Of a DNA stretch of 64,000 bases, positions 8,776 to 20,615 are shown piece by piece; positions within the stretch are counted from its first letter, which is position 1; each line of letters opens with the position of its first letter. Where the stretch lies: NCBI RefSeq assembly GCF_019649055.1, contig NW_026570400.1, forward strand, positions 120,489-184,488. Reading direction: 5' to 3'. This DNA is from Paramacrobiotus metropolitanus. Its lineage: Eukaryota > Tardigrada > Eutardigrada > Parachela > Macrobiotidae. The notes beneath the pieces were generated by a model, which saw nothing but the letters and a program-made list of their open reading frames with translations, was not told where the DNA came from and made no database searches. The position numbers and the translations under genes were made by a program.

Positions 8776-8810
8776 GATGCTCGGATGATTAGAAATGATT
8801 AAAATAAAAT

Positions 8811-9071
8811 TTAAAGAATCAAATACGCCAGTAAAATAAGAAACAGAAAAATTCCATCACCGCAATAAGATAAATATTGTTGGGTTCTTCGTTTTCTATG
8901 AATGAACAGCTGATATTTTCTGTGCTCGCGATGCGGCATTCTGTCACTTGCCAGCCGCCCCGATATGGCAATGCTATCGGAAACTGCACAGTTTCCGGTC
9001 TGTGTTCCGAATATTTCCCAGCCGCGTGTTTTGGCTCTAGCTTTCCTGTTTCGAGTTCCTCTGGTCACCAT
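8811..9071 (-). CDS. Possible small basic protein with C-terminal membrane segment
   Basis: This 86-codon ATG frame ends 36 bases upstream of the start of the gene at 8775. The first 65 residues are basic (MVTRGTRNRKARAKTRG, then IHRKRRTQQY), and the last 15 are hydrophobic (GIFLFLILLAYLIL), as in a tail-anchored protein. It would be the first ORF of a bicistronic message. It may equally be a chance ORF in the leader. No family is recognised. Confidence 0.2.
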   Translation of the reverse strand: MVTRGTRNRKARAKTRGWEIFGTQTGNCAVSDSIAISGRLASDRMPHREHRKYQLFIHRKRRTQQYLSYCGDGIFLFLILLAYLIL

Positions 9072-9383
9072 CGTAGGTGTCGTGTATTAAAAACTGGTTT
9101 TTGAGGTTGCACTTTGTAAAACTTCGGCGAAGCAATTGGTACTCTGTGTGATCTATGCCAAATGATGAAAGTGGGAAAAAATTCACAAAATCCTCTTGTC
9201 GCCTGTCAACCGCCTGGTGGTATACTCGGTGAATTTTGAGTTCTCGGCGTCGGTGCCAGTGTAGATTTTCTGTTGTGCTTTTCTCTGCACTTCAGTTTCT
9301 CAATTTTCTGAACCTGCTGGCATTTCCGTTATTCTTCTTTTCCCTTCTTTTTACGATTGATTTGTCACTTTTATGTTTTGAAA
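9072..9383. other. Intergenic, probable promoter and leader of the 9384 gene
   Basis: No ORF is supported. GGTATACTCGG near 9218 is a weak TATA-like element. The last 120 bases are pyrimidine-rich (TTCTTCTTTTCCCTTC), consistent with a 5' untranslated leader. Confidence 0.3.
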
Positions 9384-10913
9384 ATGTCGCCTCCTGCTAA
9401 GAAGCCAACCGCGCGAAAGACTGCGTCACGTACACCGCGCCAGAGTCGTGCAACTGCGGGACTGAGTTTTGGTTATTCTCCGGACAGCGATGAAGCCCGT
9501 TCTTCATCGCGTGTCACTCGATCTCGAGTCTCTCGTCGTACCGCGGCCCAACCAGTGTTTGCTGCACAATCTCCTGGGCCATCTGGATCGGTGAGTGCAG
9601 TGGTGACGCAGCAGCCTTCAACGAGTTGGGCAGATGCAGTAGTGAATGCTTTACAGCGCCGATATGATAAGCAACGGCGACGCACAATTCTACGACGCAA
9701 TGCTGCTGTGGTTCGCCGCCGTGCCCGTCGGGGATCATTCCCTACCAGTCCAGACGTTGAGATTCCTCAGCCGTCACCAAAGAAATTGCAAACACAGGCT
9801 GAAAGACAGTTGGGCACTCCTGATTTGTCTGAAGAGGAGCCATCATCTTCCGAAACTCCGTCTGTAAAAGCAAAGCGAGGTATTGCCGTGTTTGCCGTTG
9901 TTTTATTGTGATGTTGTGGTTTTTTCACAAGCCTGAATTCTACCTGTGGTGTTTTTCGCTTCTTGTGCAGTTGTTCCGCGTTACTACCCTCATGAGATAC
10001 GACAATCGTTATCATGTCGCTTCATTTCTGTTTTATTGCTTCTTCCGCCAGTTTTGCAGTTGATCATTGTTGTTTCAACTGTGTTTAGACGAGGGAACAT
10101 CTGCGCAAAGGCGGAATTCTTTATGTGCCGTATAACCCGGATGCACCGCGGCCGGTCTTCAAGACCAAGCAGACGGCTCGCAAACGAGCGCATTCCGGAG
10201 TCTTTCCAAGAATGGCTATTGCGGACAAGCAGGGTGAGATGGCAATTACAAAAGCCTATTTCTCCGGTTTAAATCGCTTTCATCCTCGCTTTCCGGAATT
10301 GTATTTGTCTCACTTCTTTTACCAAAACGGAGTATTAATCAATCGTTATGATTTGTGTGTGGCTACTCGGAAATTACCTTCGTTAATTGCGTTAGAGCTG
10401 CGTCGTCAATATCTCTATTTACATCCTGTTTTTGTTGGATTGTTTAAAGAAATCGCCAATCGTCAGCAGCATGATGCCGTAGCTCGCCAAGTGATTGTTG
10501 ACGCTGCTGCTGTGGATAATGCTGAACCGCAGGCTTCAACTTCTGCTGCACGCCCGTATCATTTTCGCACTCGTGGGGAAAAGCGCAAGTACAAGGAGGT
10601 TTCACCGTCCTCGTCTTCGGCGCCAAGCGAAGTATCCGTCTCGGATGATGGGGAAGATCGTGAGGATCCTTCGGCCGTGCTGTCCCCTGATCAGAATGCT
10701 GATGTCGAAACCGACGAGAACGTTGATATGGAAGTTGATTGTGGTGGCGATGATGGATCCGATCTGGAGAAAATGGATGTTGATCCGCTGCCGTCCTTGC
10801 AGCCAGTTGCTCCAGCCGTGCCACCTGTTGCTGCTGTCGCTCGGGAAGATTCACCTGAATTTGCGGAACCAGTAGTCTATGGTAATCAGCAGCCACACTC
10901 TGATGAATTGTAA
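9384..10913 (+). CDS. Two-exon gene for a Ser/Arg- and acid-rich nuclear-type protein
   Basis: Exon 1 starts at ATG 9384 (MSPPAKKPTARKTASRTPRQ). The frame after 10089 has no usable early ATG but is clearly coding (EHLRKGGILYVPYNPD, then SHFFYQNGVLINRYD). The best in-frame join I found is a donor at 9864 (TCT/GTAAAA) and an acceptor TGTTTAG at 10081-10088, both phase 0. This gives a 225 bp intron and about 434 residues. A second possible donor at 9880 (GAG/GTATTG) does not keep the frame with this acceptor. The N-terminal 120 residues are basic, Ser/Arg/Pro-rich. The middle is globular. The C-terminal 100 residues are very acidic with many Ser (SDDGEDREDPS, DVETDENVDMEVD). Nuclear or chromatin association is likely from composition only. 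Confidence 0.55.
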
Positions 10914-11440
10914 ATTTGCCGTTCTCGCTTGTATTGCTTTAATCGCCCTTTTGCCATGATCTGACGATGTCTCCTTTCGTTTTAGTATTAAATTGCATTT
11001 AGTTTTTACCCTGCCGCTGCTGTCGTCGAAATTATACAACGTTGTTGAGGCTTTTGTCCGAATTTTTATTTTTCTCGTTTTACGCGCTTTGAGTCAATGA
11101 ACTGGTCTTCATGTGCTGTATATGCACTGTGGCTATCACTGCCGAATCTTCCATTGTACCTGGATAGATCTGATCGGATGATTAAGTTGAATTAAAGGAT
11201 ATAGCGCGAAGCGCTGATTGGCTGTTTTTCTTACCTGTGTGGAATCTGCCGCACTTTAAAATTTCGCTCTAGCAGACAGGTATAAAATCACTTGCGCGTA
11301 GTGTGCAGAAATCGGCATTGTGGATTTTTCGTTTCGGCCTTCTGGCATGCTGGATTTTCACTGTGTGTAGCCTGTGATTTTGACGCTTTTTCTCTTTACA
11401 CTTTTCGCGTTTAAGGTCACTAGTTTTCTTTAGTTTGGGC
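10914..11440. other. Intergenic region with promoter of the RGG gene
   Basis: The first part is T-rich, as expected for the 3' untranslated region of the preceding gene. The second part contains the TATA box described separately and a leader of about 130 bases. No ORF is supported. Confidence 0.4.
11279..11292 (+). promoter_or_regulatory. TATA box of the RGG-protein gene
   Basis: GGTATAAAATCAC lies about 160 bp upstream of the ATG at 11441. Transcription would be expected to begin some 25-30 bp downstream, near CAGAAATCGG. It is the clearest TATA box in the left cluster. Confidence 0.5.
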
Positions 11441-12232
11441 ATGCCGCCTATTGATCCTAACCGAGCTTTTGACAAGTTAGTAGACGCCATTTTTCATTCG
11501 TCTTCTAACCAGCAGCAACAACAGTATAATGCCGGTTATAATCACCGAGGAAGGGGTGGAGCCCGTGGGGCTTACCGTGGCAACTTTCGTCCGTACGGCC
11601 GAGGAAATCATAAGAATTTTGGAGACAATAACTTGCGTCGTGGAAACGATCATTGGCGTCGTAATGGCCGACCTCTGGGCGCACCGGAAGTTATTGAAGT
11701 ACCTGATGGAGACGCTCACCCAGTTGCTCCAGTGGAAGCTGCCGCCGCAAACATGGAAGTTGACGACCCGGGCAACCAAGCAGCGAATGCACCGAATCCG
11801 GTCCAAGGCAACGGAAATGTGGCTGCAGGTGAGCCCAATGGTGTCAACCCTGCTGTCAATTTACATGGCCCACCAGCCTTGAATGCCGTTGTCGTTCCTC
11901 CGGTTGTCATTCCACCTGTGCAGGCCCCGGCTAACGCCGAATTTCCCGGTTTGCCACCGAATGTGCTACCACTTGCTGAAGTGCCGATTGTCCGCGATGC
12001 CCGCGACCGTTCTCCGGCTGATCGCCCACGTGCGCCGTCTGCACCTTCCGGTCCTGTTGGTTCTGCCGAGCATAATTTTGTGCCTGGTTATTTGGCCCAG
12101 CAACAGCAGAGGGAACTGGATGCTGATCGTCGACGTCAGATGGCTGCAGAAGTTTCTCGCCGTTTGGACGCCGCTGCATCTGGCTCTGGTATTACCGGCC
12201 TCTTTTCATTGGCTCCCAGTGCTGGCAAGTAA
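11441..12232 (+). CDS. RGG-box, proline-rich putative RNA-binding protein
   Basis: The intronless frame from ATG 11441 encodes 263 residues. After a short acidic/hydrophobic head (MPPIDPNRAFDKLVDAIF) come a Gln run and an RGG/RG-rich block (residues about 30-75, with GRGGARGAYRGNFRPYGRG). Such blocks are known in RNA-binding proteins and retroelement Gag tails. A Pro/Ala/Val/Asn-rich low-complexity linker follows, then a basic Arg-rich helix (QQQRELDADRRRQMAAEVSR). No RRM, KH or zinc knuckle is visible. RNA binding is inferred from the RGG box alone. The Gag of the retroelement at 58516-59997 also has an RGG block, but I see no wider similarity. Confidence 0.6.
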   Translation: MPPIDPNRAFDKLVDAIFHSSSNQQQQQYNAGYNHRGRGGARGAYRGNFRPYGRGNHKNFGDNNLRRGNDHWRRNGRPLGAPEVIEVPDGDAHPVAPVEAAAANMEVDDPGNQAANAPNPVQGNGNVAAGEPNGVNPAVNLHGPPALNAVVVPPVVIPPVQAPANAEFPGLPPNVLPLAEVPIVRDARDRSPADRPRAPSAPSGPVGSAEHNFVPGYLAQQQQRELDADRRRQMAAEVSRRLDAAASGSGITGLFSLAPSAGK

Positions 12233-13772
12233 CCTTGACTCACCTCTGACATTGACCTTGGTTGCTTTCTTTGATCTCATATTGTTACTGGCTTTGTTGC
12301 ACTGCCTTGACTTTTGATTTTGTTGCCTTTTACTGGTTTACATTATTGTATCAGTGCGCTAGTAGATTGCACTCACCATTTTGATACGCTTATTTGTAGC
12401 TTGTTTGTTGTTGTTGACATTTGTTGCTATACGATGTGATTTGTAGTACTCGAGAATTCGTAAGAATACTACTGGTTGGTTCAATTGGTGCTTTTCGCTC
12501 GTTTAATCCATAGTTCTTCAGAGTCACACATAATTACATTTTAAGATTTTAATTTCACAATCAATAAAGCTTTATGCCGTAACCCAAACACCATCTATCA
12601 AACGGCACAGTATCAGTAGTTCGTAGTTTGCCTTCCTGGATCCTTGGACCTCCGCCCTGCCAAACCCGTGGACTTCCGGATGCCTCTTCGCCAAGGATTC
12701 CACACTAACTCTCTGGGAATCGCGGCGTACAGTCACATTGGGCATCGGATGGACGCGTGGATTGTGCGGTGGATCGGGATCAGGATGGACGGAGTTGCAC
12801 AATCGCACTGGGATGTTGCGGGATGGATTACTTAATTTGGCACGGCCAAGCATCGTTCGTGGGGGTGACGTATGGGAGTAGGATCATACGCCGGATGTAC
12901 GTACTGGATGCTGACTGTCCGCCTTCCACCTGCAACATAACGGATAATCTAGTCAATCAATGCTGTGATTTGCTGTTCTCTTTTACTAGCGATGTATATG
13001 ATGTCATAACGCGAAGTCTATATAAGTTCTTGTTACTTCTAATATCGGTATCAGTAGTCTGAGATTTACTTCTGAGACTGCTTCTAATTACGATTTCCTA
13101 GCGTTGTGAACTGTGATGTGAATTGGATAAAGAGACAGCAATACTTGTTCCTACGGAAGTGCATAGTCGTTCCCGGATTATCGCTTAGTATACAGGTTTG
13201 CTCGTGACACAATCGTCCTAGCTCTTGCCGATCCTCACAGGACTTACGACCGGAGATTGTAGTTGGACTATCATTTAGGGATTCCTGACTCGTGTTCCTG
13301 ATTCGTTCGTCTTATTTCCACCATAGTTCTTCTGTTACAGTTTGAGAGTACGAGTGCCTACCGATTGAGCATTACAGGCGTGGAAGAGTAAAGATTGTTC
13401 ATGGAGCCTTAAACGGCGTGAACGCTTATACACGACACTACTGTACATAACCGCACAACCGAGAAAAAAAATGATAAACCGGATCTTCGAAGACCTCAGT
13501 GGTGGTCACCTAGTGTCCACGACAGGGATACTGCTACTCTATCCAGTAAAGAAAAGCCACGTCTAGTGAGCAAATGAGAGAAACCGCTGTGATTAAGTAA
13601 ACTATGTGTCCAGTAAACAGGTGTACTGTGATCGAGTAGCCACTAAGCATTGCATTTCCATTGTTTACATTTCCATCGTTTAAAAATACATTATGCTGTC
13701 GTCACATATCGACATATGTCAACTGTCCTAGTGTCCATGGAACCCATTATTCACCGGCAAGAGAAATTCGAG
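12233..13772. other. Intergenic; possible solo-LTR-like promoter segment
   Basis: No gene is supported. From about 12,560 to 13,440 the composition shifts to a mixed, non-T-rich sequence. It contains TCTATATAAG (about 13,016), a good TATA box, followed by short repeats of CTGAGA (about 13,059-13,080). This is the look of a retroelement LTR, but I could not find matching ends or target-site duplications. Open frames here (for example 12572-12853, minus) are unconvincing. Confidence 0.3.
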
Positions 13773-14566
13773 TTAGGGCTTCTCCTTGACAACCAACCAG
13801 GTGGACTGCACAATCCACTCATGAAGGTCTTTATGTGGCCGGACCCAGCACTGCACCGGGCCGCTTTCGTCCAGCCGGGCACTGGATGAAATCAGGTTAA
13901 AACCGAAGACTCGGTCCACCGCGATACCACCCGAGCCGCTGGAAAGGGTCCCCTTCCAGGACGCCGGCAGATACGATGTGTAGGGCTCTTCGCGTGGCAT
14001 ATTAATTAGCTGACCGTTGTGTCGCAACATGTAATGATGGAGCAGATTGTCCATGACATCCGGCGCCAGGGGCAGTCGCACCGGGCAGCTGATCATGTAT
14101 CTGTCCCCAACGGTCACCCGGTAATGCGACGCCAAGGGGGCTGCAAAGACCTCGGTGGCCCGCGTGACGTATGGGATCAGTGTGAAGCGGTTCAGCGCAA
14201 TTTTCCCCGTTGCCTCTGGCAGGAAGCAGACGACCTCGCCGCTGGACTGCAGGGACACGTTGAGAATGCGCAGCACCGCGATGCTGTCATCCAACGGCAA
14301 AATGTTATAGCGATGATTAGACACGGGGGGCACCGTTCCCGGTTGGCCTTGCTCGAACACGGTGCGGCCTTGGTGGGTCCAGCTGATGCCGGTGGATTGT
14401 GCGCCAAATGGCACTTGGCAGCTGAACGACACATTCTGTCCCAGACGCGGCCGCATGACTCTGCTAGTGACCGCCGATGGTGGCGCCGTCGTCGCTGCCC
14501 GGGGAAACTGCAGTGTCACCTTGTCATCTTCCTTATAGCGCAGCGCACGTTCAATTATGTCGTCAA
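13773..14566 (-). CDS. Terminal exon of an Ig-domain surface or secreted protein
   Basis: The exon begins after a TTCTTAG acceptor (AG at 14568-14567) and ends with TAA at 13773-13775. It encodes about 263 residues. After DDIIERALRYKEDDKV come two immunoglobulin-like repeats. The first has GQNVSFSCQVPFG, ISWTHQGRTVFEQ and SGEVVCFLP, the Cys-Trp-Cys pattern of an Ig fold. The second has DRYMISCPVRLP and SGPVQCWVRP. No transmembrane segment or GPI signal follows, so this end is extracellular or secreted. The first exon or exons with a signal peptide must lie to the right and were not found. Cell adhesion or recognition is the usual role of such proteins, but the specific family is unknown. Confidence 0.6.
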
Positions 14567-17500
14567 CTAAGAAACATACGAAAACATCCTATCATTCAAC
14601 ACAAGGATATGTACGAAGTTACGAACGTAAATACGTACTAATATATTTCAGTGGAAAAAGTTTTCAACTATTTAGTAGTGAGACCACACAGGCGCTTTTT
14701 TAATATCCATTTGGCTGTTACCTAACGAAGTTAGAACGCTTCCAAACCTTTGTTACACATTAGTTTGAACAACTGTCAGCTTACTAATTTATTATGAGTT
14801 AAAAAACAAATTTCTAATCTTGCGAGAAATCTGAATTACAGTGATTGGTCTGTGACTGGTCAGTTACAGTGTTACAGGGATATAATAGATTGGTCAATAA
14901 AGCAAACGAAACGCGTCAAAATAAAAAGATGCTTCCTAATTGTTTGTATAAATATGTATTGCGACGCCAAAAAATAAAAACCTCGTGAAATAAAACCCGA
15001 AAAATAAAAACGTTCGTGAAACCATCAGATTTATTTATTTATTCTAATTATCAAGGACCGTTATAAGTGCGGTGCGAACGCCGCGCACCGGAGCTCTGAC
15101 TAATTCGCACGAAAGAAAGCCTGGGTCTCTAGCGGACTTGTTTTCTAGCTATATATTTACGTGATGGGTCAGAGTGAAGATCCCCGTTCGTCTGCACTGT
15201 ACACGCGTTGCTCTGAGCATCCCGTTCCCATTGACACAAGCCGCTGAATACCAGTCCGTAAATGGCCAACAAGCGCATAAGTTTCATAAAAGCGTGAAGA
15301 TTTGGTAGTAGTGACCGTCGGCTTAACCGGGAGAATTAATGGCATTTTCTGTGGATAACAATATCTAAACACCGGCATCAGCCTGCCGACTACTGGTCCC
15401 GCGCTTCAGATGGCCATCCTAATGAATGATACGACCACTGGTATGCTTCGAAAATAAATAATAAATAATAACGATTATGTAATATTATGGTCTCTTACTT
15501 TGTCTTTATGCCCGCTATAACCAGCACTGAATCGATTGTGCGTGGCCAAACGGCGATAGTATAATGTATTTTCACATTTTCATGACTAATTTAGAATAAG
15601 ATGCATATTAGTTATACGGTACGACAGCCTTATGCTGTAGATTAGTGTTGCGATATTCGGGATTTCCCGTGTCACGTGAATATGGGTAACTAAAATTGTT
15701 ACTTATGGAAGCGGTTCCGCCCAGATCTTGACGGTGCTCTTTTTCTAGGTTGCTAAGCATTTGTTTAATATAAAATACTTCTAATACTTACTTATAGTAG
15801 GAAACCACATACATACGCATACCTTTTAACACAAATTCAAACCGAGTATACTTACTACTTACATAATTCTGACTTTCCAAAAAACGCAGAGCTGAGTGGA
15901 CGGTCGGATCCGCGAGCGTTATTATACGTTATTAAGAAATGGCCCGTTATAATATCTGTACATGATACCAGATTCAATATGCGTACAAACGCTCAATGAA
16001 AACTTTTGCATTCCTGGACTCCCAACACATTCTTGGGTACTTCTGTTATAATTGTTTACGTCAGTCTGCAGCAAAATAATTTGTACACGATACATTGCGC
16101 CTTGCGGCTGTAAAAGATACCTCAATAATAAACGAAGATTATGCCAAATCAGGTCCCGTTCCTCAAATATGTAGACATATGCTAAGAATGTTTTGAAGCT
16201 GTTTGGTTCAGTTTCATTTTTATAGATACATATCTGCTTTGTAATACGATTAATCGTATGTAATCTTAATCTTATTTCACTGGATATGTAAAGTTATCGT
16301 AAATGGGACAGGGCACCCTGTACCGCGCTATTTCACATTTCGTGCACGAATAAAATTGTGAAAAATCAATTGCAAACTTTCTGGCAGCGGAGAGAAAGGC
16401 TTTATGCTTTCAAAAGGTCGCAATGTTTGGCAACAGAAAAAAAGCAACCACAGCTAAACATTAATATATGCATACCGGAAGTAGGTTTTTACTGCACTGG
16501 CAGTCGTGCGAATATCAACATATCGCGGGCTGATCGATACATCAGCTGAAGCATCGGACACCAAGAACTTCACTTTCAACTTGATCAATCGTATCTGATA
16601 AACCTGAAAATTCCAAAACAAAATCGATCAAAAGTATGGCAAAAGCAGTTTTGCAACAGACCAATTTAATTTTATGTAATAAATTTTATTTCTCTATTTT
16701 TATTTGGGTAACAAATTGTCTCATAGTTGAATTTTTAAACATACCTTTACTTTTCCTTTTTGGTTTTGAATGATGCTTGAAAGGTCATGTCACAGAGAAA
16801 CCAAATTTCTAAAAAATATAATCATGGTTTGTTTTGCTGGTGCGAAGCAAATTTCAGCGTTACTTTATGTACGAGCAACTTCAAACGATGCAATCCTGCT
16901 TGCAAATAAAACAAACGTTAATACTCGTATTTCAAGGAAAAAGCGAAAAACATCGCAGGAATAAAAATAAAAACGGAATTAAGCTATCCAAAGTCTCTTT
17001 AAATTTACGCGAAAAAAATTAGAATTCGATTTCTTCGGCAAGCCTTTACGTTTCTGTTTTGATCGCCTCACTGATGACCGGCGTTCATTGACGACATCAA
17101 AGCAGAAACGTTTCTCAGTTGATTCATCGGGACGTCTATAAAGAAGTAATGGAATCTTGATGTTTAGACACACAGACGGATATTCCGCTTCTCCTGGTAT
17201 TTCGGCATTTTTTTACCTTGAGCACTAGCACGACTAGCGTTAAGATTTCTTGTGGACTCTGCAAAGGCACATGGTCATGTAACGTAGTGGCTCAAAGTTA
17301 AGGAGCACGTGAGTATCGTCGCTTTGCCATTGTTGTGTGGATGGGAATACGGCACCAACAGCAACTTCCACGATCTGTATCGTACTCCCAATAGTGCTTA
17401 AAAAACTATTGTCAGTATGACACGGAATCGAAGAAGATTCACCCATATCGTCCCAAACGCTTCTATATATCCAACCAAAGGGTACGCAATAAATCTTAAA

Positions 17501-17930
17501 AAAGGGAGGAAATTTCAAATAACTATCCGGAAATTTATCCAGAAGAACACTTAATTTTTATATCAAACTCCTGGCCGAGGCAATAACTTCAGTCAATAGC
17601 AGGCGGTATTAATCAGAAATAACAAATACAAACGCGCAAATAAAAATGCCAATACTTACAATCCTCGTATTGATAACAAATATGTCAATATGAATTTGTC
17701 AGTCAGCTTTTATATGATGATCATTGCATTCGTTGCATAAGTACACAGGAAAAAAATAAATTAAAGTACCGTAATTGGGATAAATGCTCAAAATTGTTAC
17801 TGGAATATTGAGAAAAAATGTTTATGTTTGCCATAAAAACCTGATTGATGACAATTATATTATGGCGTTGTATAATCGTACGTACCTTTTTCCGTAAGAT
17901 TAACAAATCCTTCCGCTCGGTTAGCCGCTC
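14567..17930. other. Long AT-rich non-coding stretch
   Basis: This probably contains upstream introns and exons of the Ig gene, but no coding exon could be placed. A stretch at 16,985-17,200 on the minus strand reads as a basic open frame (KQKRKGLPKKSNSN near its end). The neighbouring frame at 17240-17518 is also open. Either could be an exon or remnant, but neither has clean splice sites or a recognised family. GTTAGC-type short repeats occur near 17,940. The rest has stops in all frames. Confidence 0.3.
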
Positions 17931-18018
17931 TTGGAAGAATTAGCGTTAGCGTTAGAGTTAGCGTTCTCATTCGGTGCAGCATCATGGCCGAAGCCAGCAA
18001 TGGGGGAATGCTGTGTGC

Positions 18019-18089
18019 CTTGGGCCCGGAATATCCTTTGCCCCCCGCGCGGGTGGCGCGCGGGTGGCAAAGGGTACTCCGGGCCCAAG
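18019..18089. repeat. GC-rich 71-bp hairpin
   Basis: CTTGGGCCCGGA at 18019 pairs with TCCGGGCCCAAG ending at 18089. The arms (about 33 bases each) run through CCTTTGCC and CCCGCGCG with three or four mismatches around a short loop near 18,052-18,056. The block is very GC-rich inside AT-rich flanks. It could be a small transposon end, a structured RNA or a pre-miRNA-like hairpin. Confidence 0.6.
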
Positions 18090-18491
18090 ATATACAAAAG
18101 TATTCCTCGTACGAGTTTCCGGAAAGCAGCAGGTTCCCCTTTAAGAAGAAAGCGCTACTGCACATAATACACCAACAAGATCAAAAGAATAGCTGACGCG
18201 AAGGTAATAATAGCTATGGATAAGCGCCGCTGACCAAAAGGTCACGCTGCAGTTACACAAGCGCGGCAAATCTTCCAGTATTTATCCCAGCTTTATGGGT
18301 GTAGTTGAGATGCTCCGCCATTTTACCGCAAACGATGTGGCAGGAAAATGAACTGTAAAGCGGCCGCGCTGGATATGATTGCCCGGGACTCTTGGCTGCC
18401 AGACCCGCCACCAGCAGAAACTGGGCCCGTTAACGTTGATCTCTATTGGCGAGTCAATTTTCCGCCAGGGGATCACTATCCTTTTTTCCTT

Positions 18492-18571
18492 CCGCTTCAT
18501 GATCATTAAAGGGGATATTTAAGCGTACAATGCTGAATTGTACGCTTAAATTTCTCCCGTTAATGAAGCGG
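18492..18571. repeat. 80-bp inverted repeat
   Basis: TTTAAGCGTACAAT (18518-18531) and ATTGTACGCTTAAA (18537-18550) are perfect 14-bp arms around GCTGA. CCGCTTCAT (18492-18500) and ATGAAGCGG (18563-18571) extend the palindrome outward. It looks like a miniature palindromic element. Confidence 0.6.
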
Positions 18572-20615
18572 ACTCCAGCCAGTCTCCGTTTTCTAAACAT
18601 CCGCCAGTCTCCGCTTTCTGAACGCCAGCATCACGCTTAATACATGTGATAAAACCCTAACATACGCTGCGCAGACGCACGCTAAGGAAAACGAATAATC
18701 GTTTATTAAACTGGATGACAGCTGTTACTTTCTTACAGCCCCGCGACTCTATATATACTAAACCGCAGCATAGTCTACATAGAACAAGAGAACAACAGGA
18801 ATATTCCGAATGGACATTGGCTACAATAACAAGATGCGATCGGCTAAAGACAGGCAAAAGTGCAACAAAATAGAGTAATCAATCACTCGCAGTGACACTA
18901 TCATGCACAGCACAGAGCAACGTCTTTTACATAAACAAGCCACAATACACAGGCAATAATCCACTAATCGCACACCCGTAAATGGTCCATTCACACAGGC
19001 ACCGCACATGTCCGATCCACCCGCTGGTCCAAAGTACAGTCCAGGATGCTGGCATCGTAACACATGTACAGTACATGAAAGCAAGAAATTAATCACCCGG
19101 CTTGTACGAGTAAGTACTGTACTCTGTACATATTATGTTACCGCTCATGAGTAGCCTCATTGACAACTCGTACAGTAGCCTTATGGCGCTTAGTCTTACA
19201 GGGCCGAGGATGCATTAGGTTATAGGAGACAGTTACTAATATTTTCTTTTATAACCGCGGCCGGCATCCACATACCGGCTTCCAGTATCGACTGCTCCAA
19301 CAGGCGGTTTTGATTTTTGCCACGATATCTGCAATATTTCCAGTAACTGGCCTCCAGCAACATGTCACGCAGTGGTATGGAGGACGCCGGCTGTTCTGGT
19401 TAACCTTGCAGTTTAACATAAGTGATGTTTGCCTGCCAGTGTGTGAATGAATTCTGAATAATACGTAGTATGTAGTCGTACTGTGTTGCAGTTTCGCCTA
19501 CTTATCTCAAATATCTAAAAATTGTAAAAGTATTTCAAAGAAGGTGCTTGATTAATCGACCGGAGCGCAGGAAAGGTCTTCTGATTCAGTAAAAGGGAAA
19601 AAGTGTCTGCCTATCCCGAAAGATGCGCGTGTGATGACGTCATTATGGAACTGTCCTCTGTGGCGTCACCCACCCCTTTGCTCCAGAAAAACACCCCCCT
19701 TTATTTTAATTTCCCTGCTATCCCACACCATGACATAAAAGGCAACGGTTTAGGATCCTGGAATCGCTTACGATGCGTTATTGTTAGGTTTCAAAGTTTG
19801 AACTACGATTAAAGTTTGAATAAAATTAAAGTTAAAAAAAAAGTTTGATTAAACTTTGAACTACAATTAAGAAATACAGCGGGCAGATAAATTCAGATAA
19901 TGAAGTTTTGACCGTATTTAATCTAACTTGTAAGCTACGCTCCGGTCTACCAATCACCAATGCACGCTCATACATTAAATATGTACTACACGTTGAGGAA
20001 AAATGCTCAGGTTATTATCTAACAACTAACATTTAAGTAATTGATTAATACATTAACACTTAATTCCTTCTTAACCGACATATTCATTATAAGCACCGTT
20101 ATAAAAATAATTCCGCATTGCTTTCTACGCAAAATCAGAGGGAAATTTGACCAATGTTAACTTCGCGTGTATGTGGCACTGCACTACGATTGCTGTTAAC
20201 CCTCGAATTCTCGATGCCGTAGCTGTCTTTAAATTTCTACTCAAATCGGTTGATCTGTCCCAAATTTTTACATTAACACAAATTTGTGATTTTGCATCTC
20301 GATCCCAGTTTGAGCGTTACAAAACAATAACCTTTCCACATTACGGTTAAGTCTCTTATCTTTTTCAACCAAAATACTCGTTCAACCAGCGAGAAACTGC
20401 AAAACACTCCAATTGAGCGGCGGAACAGAGGAAACCGTTCCATCCATCGTTACGAATTATTAGTCAACAAAAATTTCATTTGCTATACCGAATCGCCGGT
20501 CTAGTAAACCCACGCTTGCCACTGAAGATCATGGAACCAAAAATATACAAAAAACAAAGCAACAGCGTAATGACTGCGCAGTCTTTGGGGCACTGTAGCG
20601 TCATGCGAGCGGCGG
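18572..20615. other. Intergenic, AT-rich, no gene seen
   Basis: An imperfect CGCCAGTCTCCG-type duplication occurs at 18,575-18,630. A CTATATATAC string at about 18,749 could be a TATA box, but no ORF follows it. GACCGGAGCG (about 19,559) and GCTCCGGTC (about 19,939) are ends of a dispersed repeat also seen near 32,240 and 34,590. No coding sequence is supported. Confidence 0.3.

Noticed and set aside
11477-12317. Alternate-frame ORFs over the RGG gene
   Set aside because: The plus frame from 11441 has RGG repeats and a continuous sensible sequence. The others are shadows of biased codons.
12572-12853. Minus ORF of 93 codons as a gene
   Set aside because: No family, no splice context, and it lies in an LTR-like promoter segment.
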